32,491 bases of DNA from MGBC114844 sp910585855 (GTDB taxonomy: Bacteria; Bacillota; Clostridia; Lachnospirales; Lachnospiraceae): positions 1 to 32,491 of the forward strand of contig CBFFYP010000056.1 in assembly GCA_965646165.1 (NCBI GenBank), written 5' to 3'. How positions within the stretch are numbered: the first letter of the stretch is position 1; each line of letters opens with the position of its first letter. This document shows positions 25,450-32,491 of this stretch, piece by piece. Under the pieces are notes generated by a model. It saw nothing but the letters and a program-made list of their open reading frames with translations, was not told where the DNA came from and searched no databases. The translations under genes were made by a program, and so were the position numbers.

Positions 25450-26208
25450 ATGGCAGTTTATGATATTTTTTTAAAAAATCCACATTCTGGACGAATTGCA
25501 CAGATGATGATAAGAAATAACAAACGATGTATAGATTATTTATTGGCTAATTATTTTTGTGGAAAAAAACGGATTAAAATGTTGGAAGTAGGACCAGGAA
25601 AAGGTTATTTGAAAGATGCAGTGTTAGGGGGGGAAAAAAGAAAATTTCAATATTATGCAGTAGATAGAAATGAAGCAATTTTGAAAAATCTAAAATTGGA
25701 GTCTAGATATACAAAAGTGGCAGAATTACCAAATATTCATATGGAAGAAAAATTTAATTTGATTTTTGTAGGATATGTAATAGAACATTTGAATAATGGA
25801 ATTACATTGTATGAGGCAATTGCTAATTTAAAATCTTTATTAGAGGAAGATGGAATTTTAGTTTTATTATTTCCAGATGCCATGAAACTAGGAATGGAAT
25901 TTTATAACATTGATTATACACATTCATTTCCAACTACAAAAAGGAATGTAAATCAAGCAGTTATTGATAATGGGATGTATGTAAAAAAAGCAATTGATTT
26001 GTGTGGTATTTTATATACTAGAAAGGTAGATAGCAGGTTTCAATACTGTATACGATCGAGTATAGCATATTTTTATAGTTATTATTGGCTGAATCGATTT
26101 TTTAGTATAGTGTATCGGGTTCCTATTTGGAGTTTGAAGAATTTATTTTGGAGAGGGTATGGGCTATTAAAAGAGCCAAATGTGATGTTTATTGTGAAAA
26201 AAAAATAG
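25450..26208 (+). CDS. SAM-dependent class I methyltransferase
   Basis: A 252-residue Rossmann-fold methyltransferase. Motif I is LEVGPGKGYL (45-54), the acidic ribose-binding residue is in YYAVDRNE (about 70-77), and FVGYVIEHLNNG follows near 106-117, typical of small-molecule or glycan methyltransferases. The C-terminal part is rich in aromatic and basic residues and may contact membrane-bound glycan. I chose the ATG at 25450 because AAAGGAGG lies eight bases upstream; an in-frame start nine codons earlier lacks a ribosome site. In ABC-exported glycans, methylation can cap the chain end; here that is only a possibility. Confidence 0.8.
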   Translation: MAVYDIFLKNPHSGRIAQMMIRNNKRCIDYLLANYFCGKKRIKMLEVGPGKGYLKDAVLGGEKRKFQYYAVDRNEAILKNLKLESRYTKVAELPNIHMEEKFNLIFVGYVIEHLNNGITLYEAIANLKSLLEEDGILVLLFPDAMKLGMEFYNIDYTHSFPTTKRNVNQAVIDNGMYVKKAIDLCGILYTRKVDSRFQYCIRSSIAYFYSYYWLNRFFSIVYRVPIWSLKNLFWRGYGLLKEPNVMFIVKKK

Positions 26209-26297
26209 ATGAAAAAAGTAATAACGAATAATGTTAAGTTAAATAGAAAAATAAGGGAGTAAACTTGACATTACCTAATTAAAAAAGGAGCGAAAAA

Positions 26298-27362
26298 ATG
26301 AATAAAATTAAAGTAGCTATTATAGGAGCTGGAAATATTTCCAATACCAGACATATTCCCGGGTTATTGTTACAAAAAGAATTTTTTGAAATTGTAGGTG
26401 TAATAAGTGATGAATCGAAGAAAATTGTAAAAACAAAGAAAAAATATAAGTTTATTCAAAATGTATTTTGTCTAGATAAAAAGAAAGAGTATTTTCCACA
26501 ATTACAAGCATGTAATTGGCTGAAACAAGTAGATGCAGTAATTATTGGAACACCCCCAAAACAACATTATCCGTTAGTAAAGGCATGTTTATTGTTAGAG
26601 AAACATGTTTTAGTTGAAAAACCTATGATGATGAATGTAATAGAATGTGAAGAAGTTAACCAATTAGCAGAGGAAAGGAAACGAGTATTATATGTCATGC
26701 ATTCTTTTCAATTTTCTAATGGGATGATTCGATTAAAACAATTGTTTGATGAAAAGCAATTGGGGGAGATAAAATCTATATTAGAATTGCAGCTTTCAAA
26801 TCGGCAGAGAAGATTACCAATTTGGTATAATGAGTTACCATTTGGTTTATATTATGATGAAGCGGCACATTTTTTTTATGGAGCTCGTAAATTTGGTGGA
26901 AAATTAAAAGTATTAAATGCACATGCGCAATTTAATGAAGGAAATGATGCTACACCAAGATTTTTAGAAGCTCAATTGTTATCTGGTGAGATACCAGTTC
27001 AAATGTATATGAATTTTAATTCACCGATTTGTGAATGGGGATTGATTTTGATTGGAGAAAAGAAAATTGCTATTTATGATTATTTTAAGGATATTTTAAT
27101 TATATTGAAAAATGATCAGCAGCATTATGCAAAAGATGTGTTGAAAACATCATTTTCTTTTTTCTTTCAATTTTGGAAAGGATTTATCAAAAATGGATTA
27201 TCTATGGTAAGAGGAACTTTGTTATATGGACATGATCGGTGTTTGAAAAAATTTGCAGAAGCAATTCAAATGAAAAAAAGGTGTTTTGAATTAGGAGGTG
27301 AATTAGGAAAAGAGGTTGTGGAAGCAATGAATGAGGTAATTCAATATGCAAAAAAGGAATAA
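26298..27362 (+). CDS. Gfo/Idh/MocA family sugar oxidoreductase
   Basis: A 354-residue NAD(P)-dependent dehydrogenase. IIGAGNISNTRH (8-19) is the dinucleotide loop, TPPKQHYP (85-92) and VEKPMMMN (106-113, with the catalytic-type Lys-Pro) are family hallmarks, and the C-terminal half is the usual alpha/beta substrate domain. In polysaccharide loci such enzymes oxidise or epimerise nucleotide sugars, for example at C3 as a step to amino sugars. No aminotransferase is next to it, so the product is unclear. RBS AAAGGAG. An 89-base gap upstream and a 138-base gap downstream separate it from its neighbours. Confidence 0.85.
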   Translation: MNKIKVAIIGAGNISNTRHIPGLLLQKEFFEIVGVISDESKKIVKTKKKYKFIQNVFCLDKKKEYFPQLQACNWLKQVDAVIIGTPPKQHYPLVKACLLLEKHVLVEKPMMMNVIECEEVNQLAEERKRVLYVMHSFQFSNGMIRLKQLFDEKQLGEIKSILELQLSNRQRRLPIWYNELPFGLYYDEAAHFFYGARKFGGKLKVLNAHAQFNEGNDATPRFLEAQLLSGEIPVQMYMNFNSPICEWGLILIGEKKIAIYDYFKDILIILKNDQQHYAKDVLKTSFSFFFQFWKGFIKNGLSMVRGTLLYGHDRCLKKFAEAIQMKKRCFELGGELGKEVVEAMNEVIQYAKKE

Positions 27363-27413
27363 GATTATTGTGGAAAAGTAATGTGATAAACTAATATATC
27401 ATAATTAAAATAT

Positions 27414-27450
27414 GGAAGCAACACTCTGGTTGCTATTGAAAGAGTGATGA
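27414..27450 (+). promoter_or_regulatory. Possible pseudoknot in the leader of the GT2 gene
   Basis: AGCAAC (27417-27422) pairs with GTTGCT (27429-27434), and the enclosed ACTCT (27423-27427) pairs with AGAGT (27441-27445), forming a compact H-type pseudoknot or two exclusive hairpins. It lies about 55 bases before the ATG at 27501. Short stems like these can arise by chance, and no known riboswitch was recognised. Confidence 0.35.
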
Positions 27451-27500
27451 AAGTAAGTAACAGATGAAACAAGGGTGTAAAGTTCAATAGAGGAGAAAAA

Positions 27501-28460
27501 ATGGATAAAATTGCAGTATTAATTCCATGTTTTAACGAGAGTCAAACGATTGAAAAAGTAATAAAAGATTATAGACAAGTTCTGCCGGAAGCGATGATTT
27601 ATGTATATGATAATAATTCATCAGATGGCACAGATAGAATTGCAGAGGCAGCGGGAGCAGTGGTGCGGTATGAATTTCAGCAGGGAAAGGGAAATGTAAT
27701 ACGTAGAATGTTCCGAGAGATTGAAGCAGAATGTTATATTATAACGGATGGAGATGATACCTACCCAGCAGAGAGAGCAAGGGAAATGACAGATTTGGTT
27801 TTAAATAAAAAAGCAGATATGGTAGTAGGAGATCGATTGAGTTCGACTTATTTTAATGAGAATAAAAGACCATTTCATAATATAGGAAATACAATAGTTC
27901 GCTGGAGTATTAATCATTTATTTAAAAGTAATATACGGGATATCATGACTGGCTATCGAGCGTTTAGCTATGAATTTGTAAAAACGTTTCCGGTACTTTC
28001 CAAAGGGTTTGAAATTGAAACAGAGATGAGTATTCATGCAGTGGATAAAAATATGCTGATTGAAAATGTAGTAATTGATTATCGGGACAGACCGGAAGGA
28101 AGCGTATCGAAATTAAATACATATTCGGACGGAATGAAAGTAATTTTTACGATTATTCGTTTATTCCGTATTTATAAGCCAATGCATTTTTTTACAGGAG
28201 TTTTTGCCGTATTGATTTTATTGGCAACTGTATTTTTTATACCAGTTTTGCTGACTTATATGCAGACAGGAGAAGTTCCTAATTTTCCGACTTTAATTGT
28301 ATGTGGATTTGTGGTAATGGCAGCAATTCAGTCGCTGTTTTCCGGGCTTATTTTATCAACGATAAAACAAAAAAATAGACAGGATTTTGAAATTGAGGTA
28401 CAAAAGGCTTATCGGGATAAAATAAGAATACAAAAGGAAGAGAAAAAGATAGAAAGTTAA
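27501..28460 (+). CDS. GT2 polyprenyl-phosphate glycosyltransferase with two C-terminal membrane helices
   Basis: A 319-residue GT-A enzyme. IPCFNESQTI (8-17), YDNNSSDGT (36-44), the metal-binding DGDDTYP (83-89) and a membrane-proximal helix region (IMTGYRAFS, 148-156) place it with undecaprenyl-phosphate sugar synthases. Two membrane segments are seen at about 229-253 and 263-287, followed by a charged tail. It likely loads a hexose onto undecaprenyl phosphate. The GT87-like protein encoded next could use that lipid donor outside the membrane, a common functional pair. RBS GAGGAG is close to the ATG. Base composition is higher in G/C than in the 16000-24200 block. Confidence 0.87.
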   Translation: MDKIAVLIPCFNESQTIEKVIKDYRQVLPEAMIYVYDNNSSDGTDRIAEAAGAVVRYEFQQGKGNVIRRMFREIEAECYIITDGDDTYPAERAREMTDLVLNKKADMVVGDRLSSTYFNENKRPFHNIGNTIVRWSINHLFKSNIRDIMTGYRAFSYEFVKTFPVLSKGFEIETEMSIHAVDKNMLIENVVIDYRDRPEGSVSKLNTYSDGMKVIFTIIRLFRIYKPMHFFTGVFAVLILLATVFFIPVLLTYMQTGEVPNFPTLIVCGFVVMAAIQSLFSGLILSTIKQKNRQDFEIEVQKAYRDKIRIQKEEKKIES

Positions 28461-28513
28461 AAAATTGGTTTTGGGGGAAGATAGGATAGAGAAAAAATGG
28501 AAAGAAGGATACT

Positions 28514-29746
28514 ATGAAAAAAGAAGCAAATTTTGAAGAGTTTATAAAAAGATTTATTATTGTAGTTCTTTTGGGATTATTATTAGGAAATTTGTTGGTT
28601 GGGTTTTACGGGTTTCTTAGCAAAGGAAGCGAAAATCCAGATGATTTTATTATGCGTTATCGGGAAAGCAAATATCTTTTAAAAGGAATCAGTCCGTTTG
28701 ATGTTATCTTAGGAAAAGCGGAGGTTGATTTAGAAATAGGAACTTTATGGGATGTAGCGGGATATACGCCATGGGGAATGGCTTGTGGGATGTGGTTTAA
28801 TTTTGCATTTCTTTCAGAAAAATATGCTAGAGGGATGTTTTTAATTTTATATATCAGTGTTATGTTGTTGGCAGCATTTGTGACTTATCGGATTGTTTCA
28901 AAGGAATATTCTAAAAAAATTAGTATAATAATTACGCTAATAGTATTAGTTATTCCCGGATGGAGTACAGGGCTGACTTGGCTAAATGCAGGAGCAGTGT
29001 TTGGAGCATTGCTTTATTTTAGTGTATTAATATTAGATGAAAAACCTGTTCTTGCAGGAATATTGATAGGAATTGCGGCAACAAAACCGCAGTTGGCAGC
29101 ACCTTTTTATCTGGCATTATTGCTAAAAAAGAAGTGGAAGGTATTTGCTATCGCTGCTTTTGTACCTATTGCGGCATGGGGAATGGCATTGATTTTAACA
29201 AAAACATCGCCGCTTTATATTTTGCAGCAGTTTTTGGGGCTTACAGATGAATTGATTGGATCGCTAGGAAATTGGATTACCAGTTTAGATGTATACTATA
29301 ATTTATATTTTGGAGGAGATACATTACAGAGAATTGGTATGTTTTTATGTATTTTATTCGCATTATATATATGGGGACTTATGATAAAAAATGGAGTAAA
29401 AGATAATTTATCATTTTTTTCTGTAGCTGCTCTATTAAGTGGTATGTGGACTTATTCTCAATCACATGACAGAACTGTATTGATGATTGTAATTCTTTGT
29501 ATGGTAATTCGGTTTAAACGATTGATTTGTTGTAGAAAAAAATATTTATTAATAATTGGAGTATTTCTTACTTCTTGTATTATGGACAGTGAAAGACTTG
29601 CACAGATGCAGTCAAGTGTAATGGCAATAGGAAATAATCCGGTACGATTTTATGATTTATTGAAATATATAATATGGATTGCTATTTTGCTTTTTATAGC
29701 GTCTGTTTCGACAGAGGAATTATTTGATAAGAAAATAGAAAATTAG
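28514..29746 (+). CDS. GT87 / DUF2029-like membrane glycosyltransferase (GT-C)
   Basis: A 410-residue protein with roughly ten membrane segments. The first outside loop has the family's acidic motif and context, NPDDFIMRYRESKYLLKG (41-58), then GYTPWG (83-88). AATKPQL (188-194) matches the conserved G-x-x-x-x-x-K-P segment of GT87 enzymes. These GT-C enzymes take a sugar from a polyprenyl-phosphate donor and add it to a glycan outside the cytoplasm, which fits the preceding GT2. RBS GAAGGA. This is the last gene of the + strand locus; the next ~110 bases hold only A/T-rich sequence and a weak inverted repeat, with no strong terminator. Confidence 0.75.
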   Translation: MKKEANFEEFIKRFIIVVLLGLLLGNLLVGFYGFLSKGSENPDDFIMRYRESKYLLKGISPFDVILGKAEVDLEIGTLWDVAGYTPWGMACGMWFNFAFLSEKYARGMFLILYISVMLLAAFVTYRIVSKEYSKKISIIITLIVLVIPGWSTGLTWLNAGAVFGALLYFSVLILDEKPVLAGILIGIAATKPQLAAPFYLALLLKKKWKVFAIAAFVPIAAWGMALILTKTSPLYILQQFLGLTDELIGSLGNWITSLDVYYNLYFGGDTLQRIGMFLCILFALYIWGLMIKNGVKDNLSFFSVAALLSGMWTYSQSHDRTVLMIVILCMVIRFKRLICCRKKYLLIIGVFLTSCIMDSERLAQMQSSVMAIGNNPVRFYDLLKYIIWIAILLFIASVSTEELFDKKIEN

Positions 29747-29861
29747 AAATTACTTGATTTCATTATTGTAAAAGTCCTAATAGTATCTATAATAAAATAG
29801 TAAAATTTTTGCATATAGTATATATTGCATAAATACGCTAACTTTTTTTACAAAAAGGATG

Positions 29862-30112
29862 CCAGAGATGGTTTGCTTATTTCCTTTGCCTGTTTTGCTT
29901 AGAATGATAAGAAAGTCGAAAGACTTTGTATTTAGGTACATCTAGTCGGATGAATCGAGTTTCAATTTGCCCTTATTGCAGACGAAGGAAACAAGCAAAT
30001 TATATTTGGCTGTAAGTGGCTGATAATAGAAAATATGAAACAGTATGAAAGATACTTTTTATTCAAAAAAACAAGAAATTATAGGCAAAGGAAACGAGGT
30101 TACCGCTTCTGG
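29862..30112 (-). ncRNA. Structured RNA-like repeat element, diverged copy D
   Basis: A 251-bp diverged relative of A-C reading leftward. Its ends (29862-29891 and 30083-30112) are complementary, with 12 consecutive perfect pairs (TTTCCTTTGCCT against AGGCAAAGGAAA) and 22 of 30 matches overall. The middle keeps recognisable blocks (complement of GGGCAAATTG, CTAGATGTAC and GACTTTCTTA). Its 3' arm is closest to copy A. The strong 5' hairpin of A-C is not seen; only a short AGTAT/ACTAT-type stem is present there. The element ends five bases from the stop codon of the first Rpn gene, so it would be at the end of that transcript if the Rpn gene is read through. Confidence 0.55.
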
Positions 30113-30117
30113 ATATT

Positions 30118-31140
30118 TTATACTGTTTGAAGTTTTGCAAGCTGTTCTACATCCTCAGTTTTAAGACCAGAATATTTTGCAATTTTATCAATGGATAATT
30201 CCCCGTCCTGTAACATTCGAAGTGCTGTTTCCTTTTGGCTTTGACTAATGCCCTGACTAATACCCTGACTAATACCTTGATTTAAAATGGTTCTTGCACT
30301 TGTTTCAATCAATGGTCCTCTCATCATATCACCTACACCTTTCTGCACATTTTTATATTTTTGTGCAATCTCTTGAATCACATCACCAGAAAGATCTATG
30401 ATAGTTCGTTTGTCAAATGCTCCGATTCTTCCCTGTTGTTCTAGTTCATCAAGTTTTTCTAAAATTTTTTGGTATTCCGCCCTTAATTCTTCCAGTTTCT
30501 GTCTGTTATTATTATACTCTGGAAGATATTTTTCATGGGAAAAAATATAAAACGGAATCAGCATCAACAGATTTTTTTCAAAAATATCCTCTAGTGAATA
30601 GGTTTGTACTTTCATAATCGGTACATCATATGAAACCGTTCCTCCTGGTGTGATAATCACATATTTCATTTTATCTGGTGTTTTTTTATAAGCCCGTAAG
30701 TACAAAACTGCCGTATTGGGAAAGGTCACGGTTAGTGTTTCTTCTGTGACTTCTCCCTCATCAAGTGCTATCTGTGCATCATATTCAAAGAGCCTTATTG
30801 TGATTTTACCATCTGGCAGGCTGCTTTCACACTCCACATGATATTTCTTTGGTATTTTCCCAAAAACGGTAAAATTTGTGTCGGTAATTCGTTCTTTATC
30901 TGCCTTTTCACACTCCACATGATATTTCTTTGGTATTTTCCCAAAAACGGTAAAATTTGTGTCGGTAATTCGTTCTTTATCTGCCTTGTTCTGTTGATCT
31001 AAAAAATGTTCATTAGGAAAGAAACAGATTTCTTCCTCCCCAGTATAATTTTCCCCGAAAATTTCATTGATTACAGGAATAATCAGTTTTCGGCAGTCAT
31101 TTAAGATAGTTCGAAATACTCCATCATAGATCGTTGCCAT
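30118..31140 (-). CDS. Rpn/YhgA-type PD-(D/E)XK nuclease family protein, copy 1 (with internal duplication)
   Basis: A 340-residue member of the recombination-promoting nuclease / PD-(D/E)XK transposase-like family. Candidate catalytic residues are D60 in RITDTNF and E76/E78 in HVECES. A 27-residue segment (52-78) containing these is repeated exactly as 79-105, so this copy has two tandem candidate active-site strands, which may disturb the fold. The rest matches copy 2: a beta-rich core, a coiled-coil-like stretch (NNNRQKLEELRAEYQKI), a run of three four-residue GISQ repeats, and a helical tail ending LSIDKIAKYSGLKTEDVEQL. Proteins of this family are linked to DNA recombination and, in some studies, phage defence; the role here is unknown. 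A good AAAGGAAG site precedes the ATG. Confidence 0.82.
   Translation of the reverse strand: MATIYDGVFRTILNDCRKLIIPVINEIFGENYTGEEEICFFPNEHFLDQQNKADKERITDTNFTVFGKIPKKYHVECEKADKERITDTNFTVFGKIPKKYHVECESSLPDGKITIRLFEYDAQIALDEGEVTEETLTVTFPNTAVLYLRAYKKTPDKMKYVIITPGGTVSYDVPIMKVQTYSLEDIFEKNLLMLIPFYIFSHEKYLPEYNNNRQKLEELRAEYQKILEKLDELEQQGRIGAFDKRTIIDLSGDVIQEIAQKYKNVQKGVGDMMRGPLIETSARTILNQGISQGISQGISQSQKETALRMLQDGELSIDKIAKYSGLKTEDVEQLAKLQTV
30826..30987 (-). repeat. Exact 81-bp tandem duplication inside Rpn copy 1
   Basis: The 81 bases at 30826-30906 are repeated directly at 30907-30987. The length is a multiple of three, so the frame stays open and 27 residues are duplicated. Copies 2 and 3 have it at most once (copy 3 is incomplete here). 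Perfect identity of the units suggests a recent slippage or unequal exchange event. Confidence 0.92.
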
Positions 31141-32243
31141 CTTTTCTTCCTTTCTTTATTTTTATAGAATTTCCATAACAGAAAATGGAATCTATATTTT
31201 GTGGCTGGCTGTTCTATATTGTTTGAAGCTGTTCTACATCTTCCACTTTAAGACCAGAATATTTTGCAATTTTATCAATGGATAATTCCCCGTCTTGTAA
31301 CATTCGAAGTGCTGTTTCCTTTTGGTTTTGATTAATGCCTTGATTAATGCCCTGACTAATACCTTGTCTAATACCCTGACTAATACCTTGATTTAAAATG
31401 GTTCTTGCACTTGTTTCAATCAATGGTCCTCTCATCATATCACCTACACCTTTCTGCACATTTTTATATTTTTGTGCAATCTCTTGAATCACATCACCAG
31501 AAAGATCTATGATAGTTCGTTTGTCAAATGCTCCGATTCTTCCCTGTTGTTCTAGTTCATCAAGTTTTTCTAAAATTTTTTGGTATTCCGCCCTTAATTC
31601 TTCCAGTTTCTGTCTGTTATTATTATACTCTGGAAGATATTTTTCATGGGAAAAAATATAAAACGGAATCAGCATCAACAGATTTTTTTCAAAAATATCC
31701 TCTAGTGAATAGGTTTGTACTTTCATAATCGGTACATCATATGAAACCGTTCCTCCTGGTGTGATAATCACATATTTCATTTTATCTGGTGTTTTTTTAT
31801 AAGCCCGTAAGTACAAAACTGCCGTATTGGGAAAGGTCACGGTTAGTGTTTCTTCTGTGACTTCTCCCTCATCAAGTGCTATCTGTGCATCATATTCAAA
31901 GAGCCTTATTGTGATTTTACCATCTGGCAGGCTGCTTTCACACTCCACATGATATTTCTTTGGTATTTTCCCAAAAACGGTAAAATTTGTGTCGGTAATT
32001 CGTTCTTTATCTGCCTTGTTCTGTTGATCTAAAAAATGTTCATTAGGAAAGAAACAGATTTCTTCCTCCCCAGTATAATTTTCCCCGAAAATTTCATTGA
32101 TTACAGGAATAATCAGTTTTCGGCAGTCATTTAAGATAGTTCGAAATACTCCATCATAGATCGTTGCCATCTTTTCTTCCTTTCTTTATTTTTATAGAAT
32201 TTCCATAACAGAAAATGGAATCTATATTTTGTGGCTGGCTGTT
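31141..32243 (-). repeat. Tandem gene-scale repeat (about 1030-bp unit)
   Basis: The 73-base spacer at 31141-31213 recurs at 32171-32243, and the genes on either side are near identical, so the Rpn region is a direct tandem array of at least three units. Such an array can expand or shrink by homologous recombination and is also a place where assemblies can collapse copies. Confidence 0.88.
31214..32170 (-). CDS. Rpn/YhgA-type PD-(D/E)XK nuclease family protein, copy 2
   Basis: A 318-residue protein nearly identical to copy 1 but without the internal 27-residue duplication, so it is probably the normal form. D60, E76 and E78 are present once. It has five G-I-[S/R/N]-Q repeat units where copy 1 has three, and ends in VEDVEQLQTI. 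The N-terminal MATIYDGVFRTILND matches the family's usual D-x-x-F-K/R entry. The gap before copy 1 is 73 bases and identical to the gap before copy 2, showing that the array grew by whole-unit duplication (about 1030 bases). Confidence 0.85.
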   Translation of the reverse strand: MATIYDGVFRTILNDCRKLIIPVINEIFGENYTGEEEICFFPNEHFLDQQNKADKERITDTNFTVFGKIPKKYHVECESSLPDGKITIRLFEYDAQIALDEGEVTEETLTVTFPNTAVLYLRAYKKTPDKMKYVIITPGGTVSYDVPIMKVQTYSLEDIFEKNLLMLIPFYIFSHEKYLPEYNNNRQKLEELRAEYQKILEKLDELEQQGRIGAFDKRTIIDLSGDVIQEIAQKYKNVQKGVGDMMRGPLIETSARTILNQGISQGIRQGISQGINQGINQNQKETALRMLQDGELSIDKIAKYSGLKVEDVEQLQTI

Positions 32244-32491
32244 CTATATTGTTTGAAGCTGTTCTACATCTTCCACTTTAAGACCAGAATATTTTGCAAT
32301 TTTATCAATGGATAATTCCCCGTCCTGTAACATTCGAAGTGCTGTTTCCTTTTGGTTTTGATTAATACCTTGACTAATGCCTTGACTAATACCTTGATTT
32401 AAAATGGTTTTTGCACTTGTTTCAATCAATGGTCCTCTCATCATATCACCTACACCTTTCTGCACATTTTTATATTTTTGTGCAATCTCTT
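32244..32491 (-). CDS. Rpn/YhgA-type PD-(D/E)XK nuclease family protein, copy 3 (cut by window end)
   Basis: The C-terminal ~82 residues of a third copy; the rest lies beyond 32491. It is almost identical to copies 1 and 2 over the visible part, starting within the segment QEIAQKYKNVQKG. It carries three GI[S/N]Q units and ends like copy 2. The apparent internal Met start (at 32465) is not real; the frame is open to the window edge. More copies may follow. Confidence 0.85.
   Translation of the reverse strand, partial: EIAQKYKNVQKGVGDMMRGPLIETSAKTILNQGISQGISQGINQNQKETALRMLQDGELSIDKIAKYSGLKVEDVEQLQTI

Noticed and set aside
30417..30617. 66-codon + strand frames in the Rpn genes (also 31528-31728)
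   Set aside because: They are identical because the genes are duplicated, lie antisense to the coding frame, and show no ribosome site.

Overview
The window looks like a low-GC Gram-positive chromosome segment, most likely from a gut Clostridia/Lachnospiraceae-type bacterium. The basis is strong AGGAGG-type ribosome sites, A/T-rich codon choice, a cytosolic GH43 glycosidase with no signal peptide, YhgA/Rpn-type nuclease genes, and a long one-strand surface-polysaccharide operon. I cannot name the species from sequence alone.

Layout. (1) 1-446: a structured repeat (copy A, cut by the window start), then a promoter. (2) 447-2062: a GH43 beta-xylosidase/arabinosidase gene with a terminator. (3) 2063-3436: a gene-free, palindrome-rich island with two oppositely oriented copies (B and C) of the same ~320-bp structured element. 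(4) 3437-4798: a TnpB-like protein in which all three RuvC catalytic acidic residues appear to be replaced. (5) 5008-29746: a polysaccharide biosynthesis and export locus, all on the + strand. (6) 29862-30112: a diverged fourth element copy (D). (7) 30118-32491: at least three near-identical tandem Rpn-type nuclease genes on the - strand.

The polysaccharide locus has four blocks. The first (5008-14502) holds two GT4 enzymes, a GT8, an ABC exporter pair (Wzm/Wzt-like) with unusual added domains, and a double GT-B protein. A DUF2142 membrane protein (14518-17802) starts in normal composition and ends in very A/T-rich sequence. The second block (17869-24202, very A/T-rich) encodes a GT2, DUF2304, a CMP-sugar-acid synthetase, a pyruvate-aldolase-like protein fused to a second domain and broken by a one-base frameshift, a KdsC-like phosphatase, a polysialyltransferase-like enzyme and a flippase. 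Together these suggest synthesis, CMP activation and transfer of a ulosonic-acid-like sugar. The third block (24239-27362) has a GT4, a methyltransferase and a Gfo/Idh/MocA oxidoreductase. The fourth (27501-29746) pairs a polyprenyl-phosphate glycosyltransferase with a GT87-like membrane glycosyltransferase.

The strongest candidate for an undescribed system is the repeat family A-D together with the nuclease-dead TnpB relative. Copies B and C each have ~65-nt self-complementary arms whose sequences differ between copies but stay complementary within each copy, with U-U mismatches kept at the same places. A second hairpin in A, B and C changes sequence while keeping pairing and a single G-U pair on the same strand. 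This pattern indicates a conserved RNA. One copy is co-oriented with and directly upstream of the dead TnpB gene, which suggests, but does not prove, an RNA-protein partnership.
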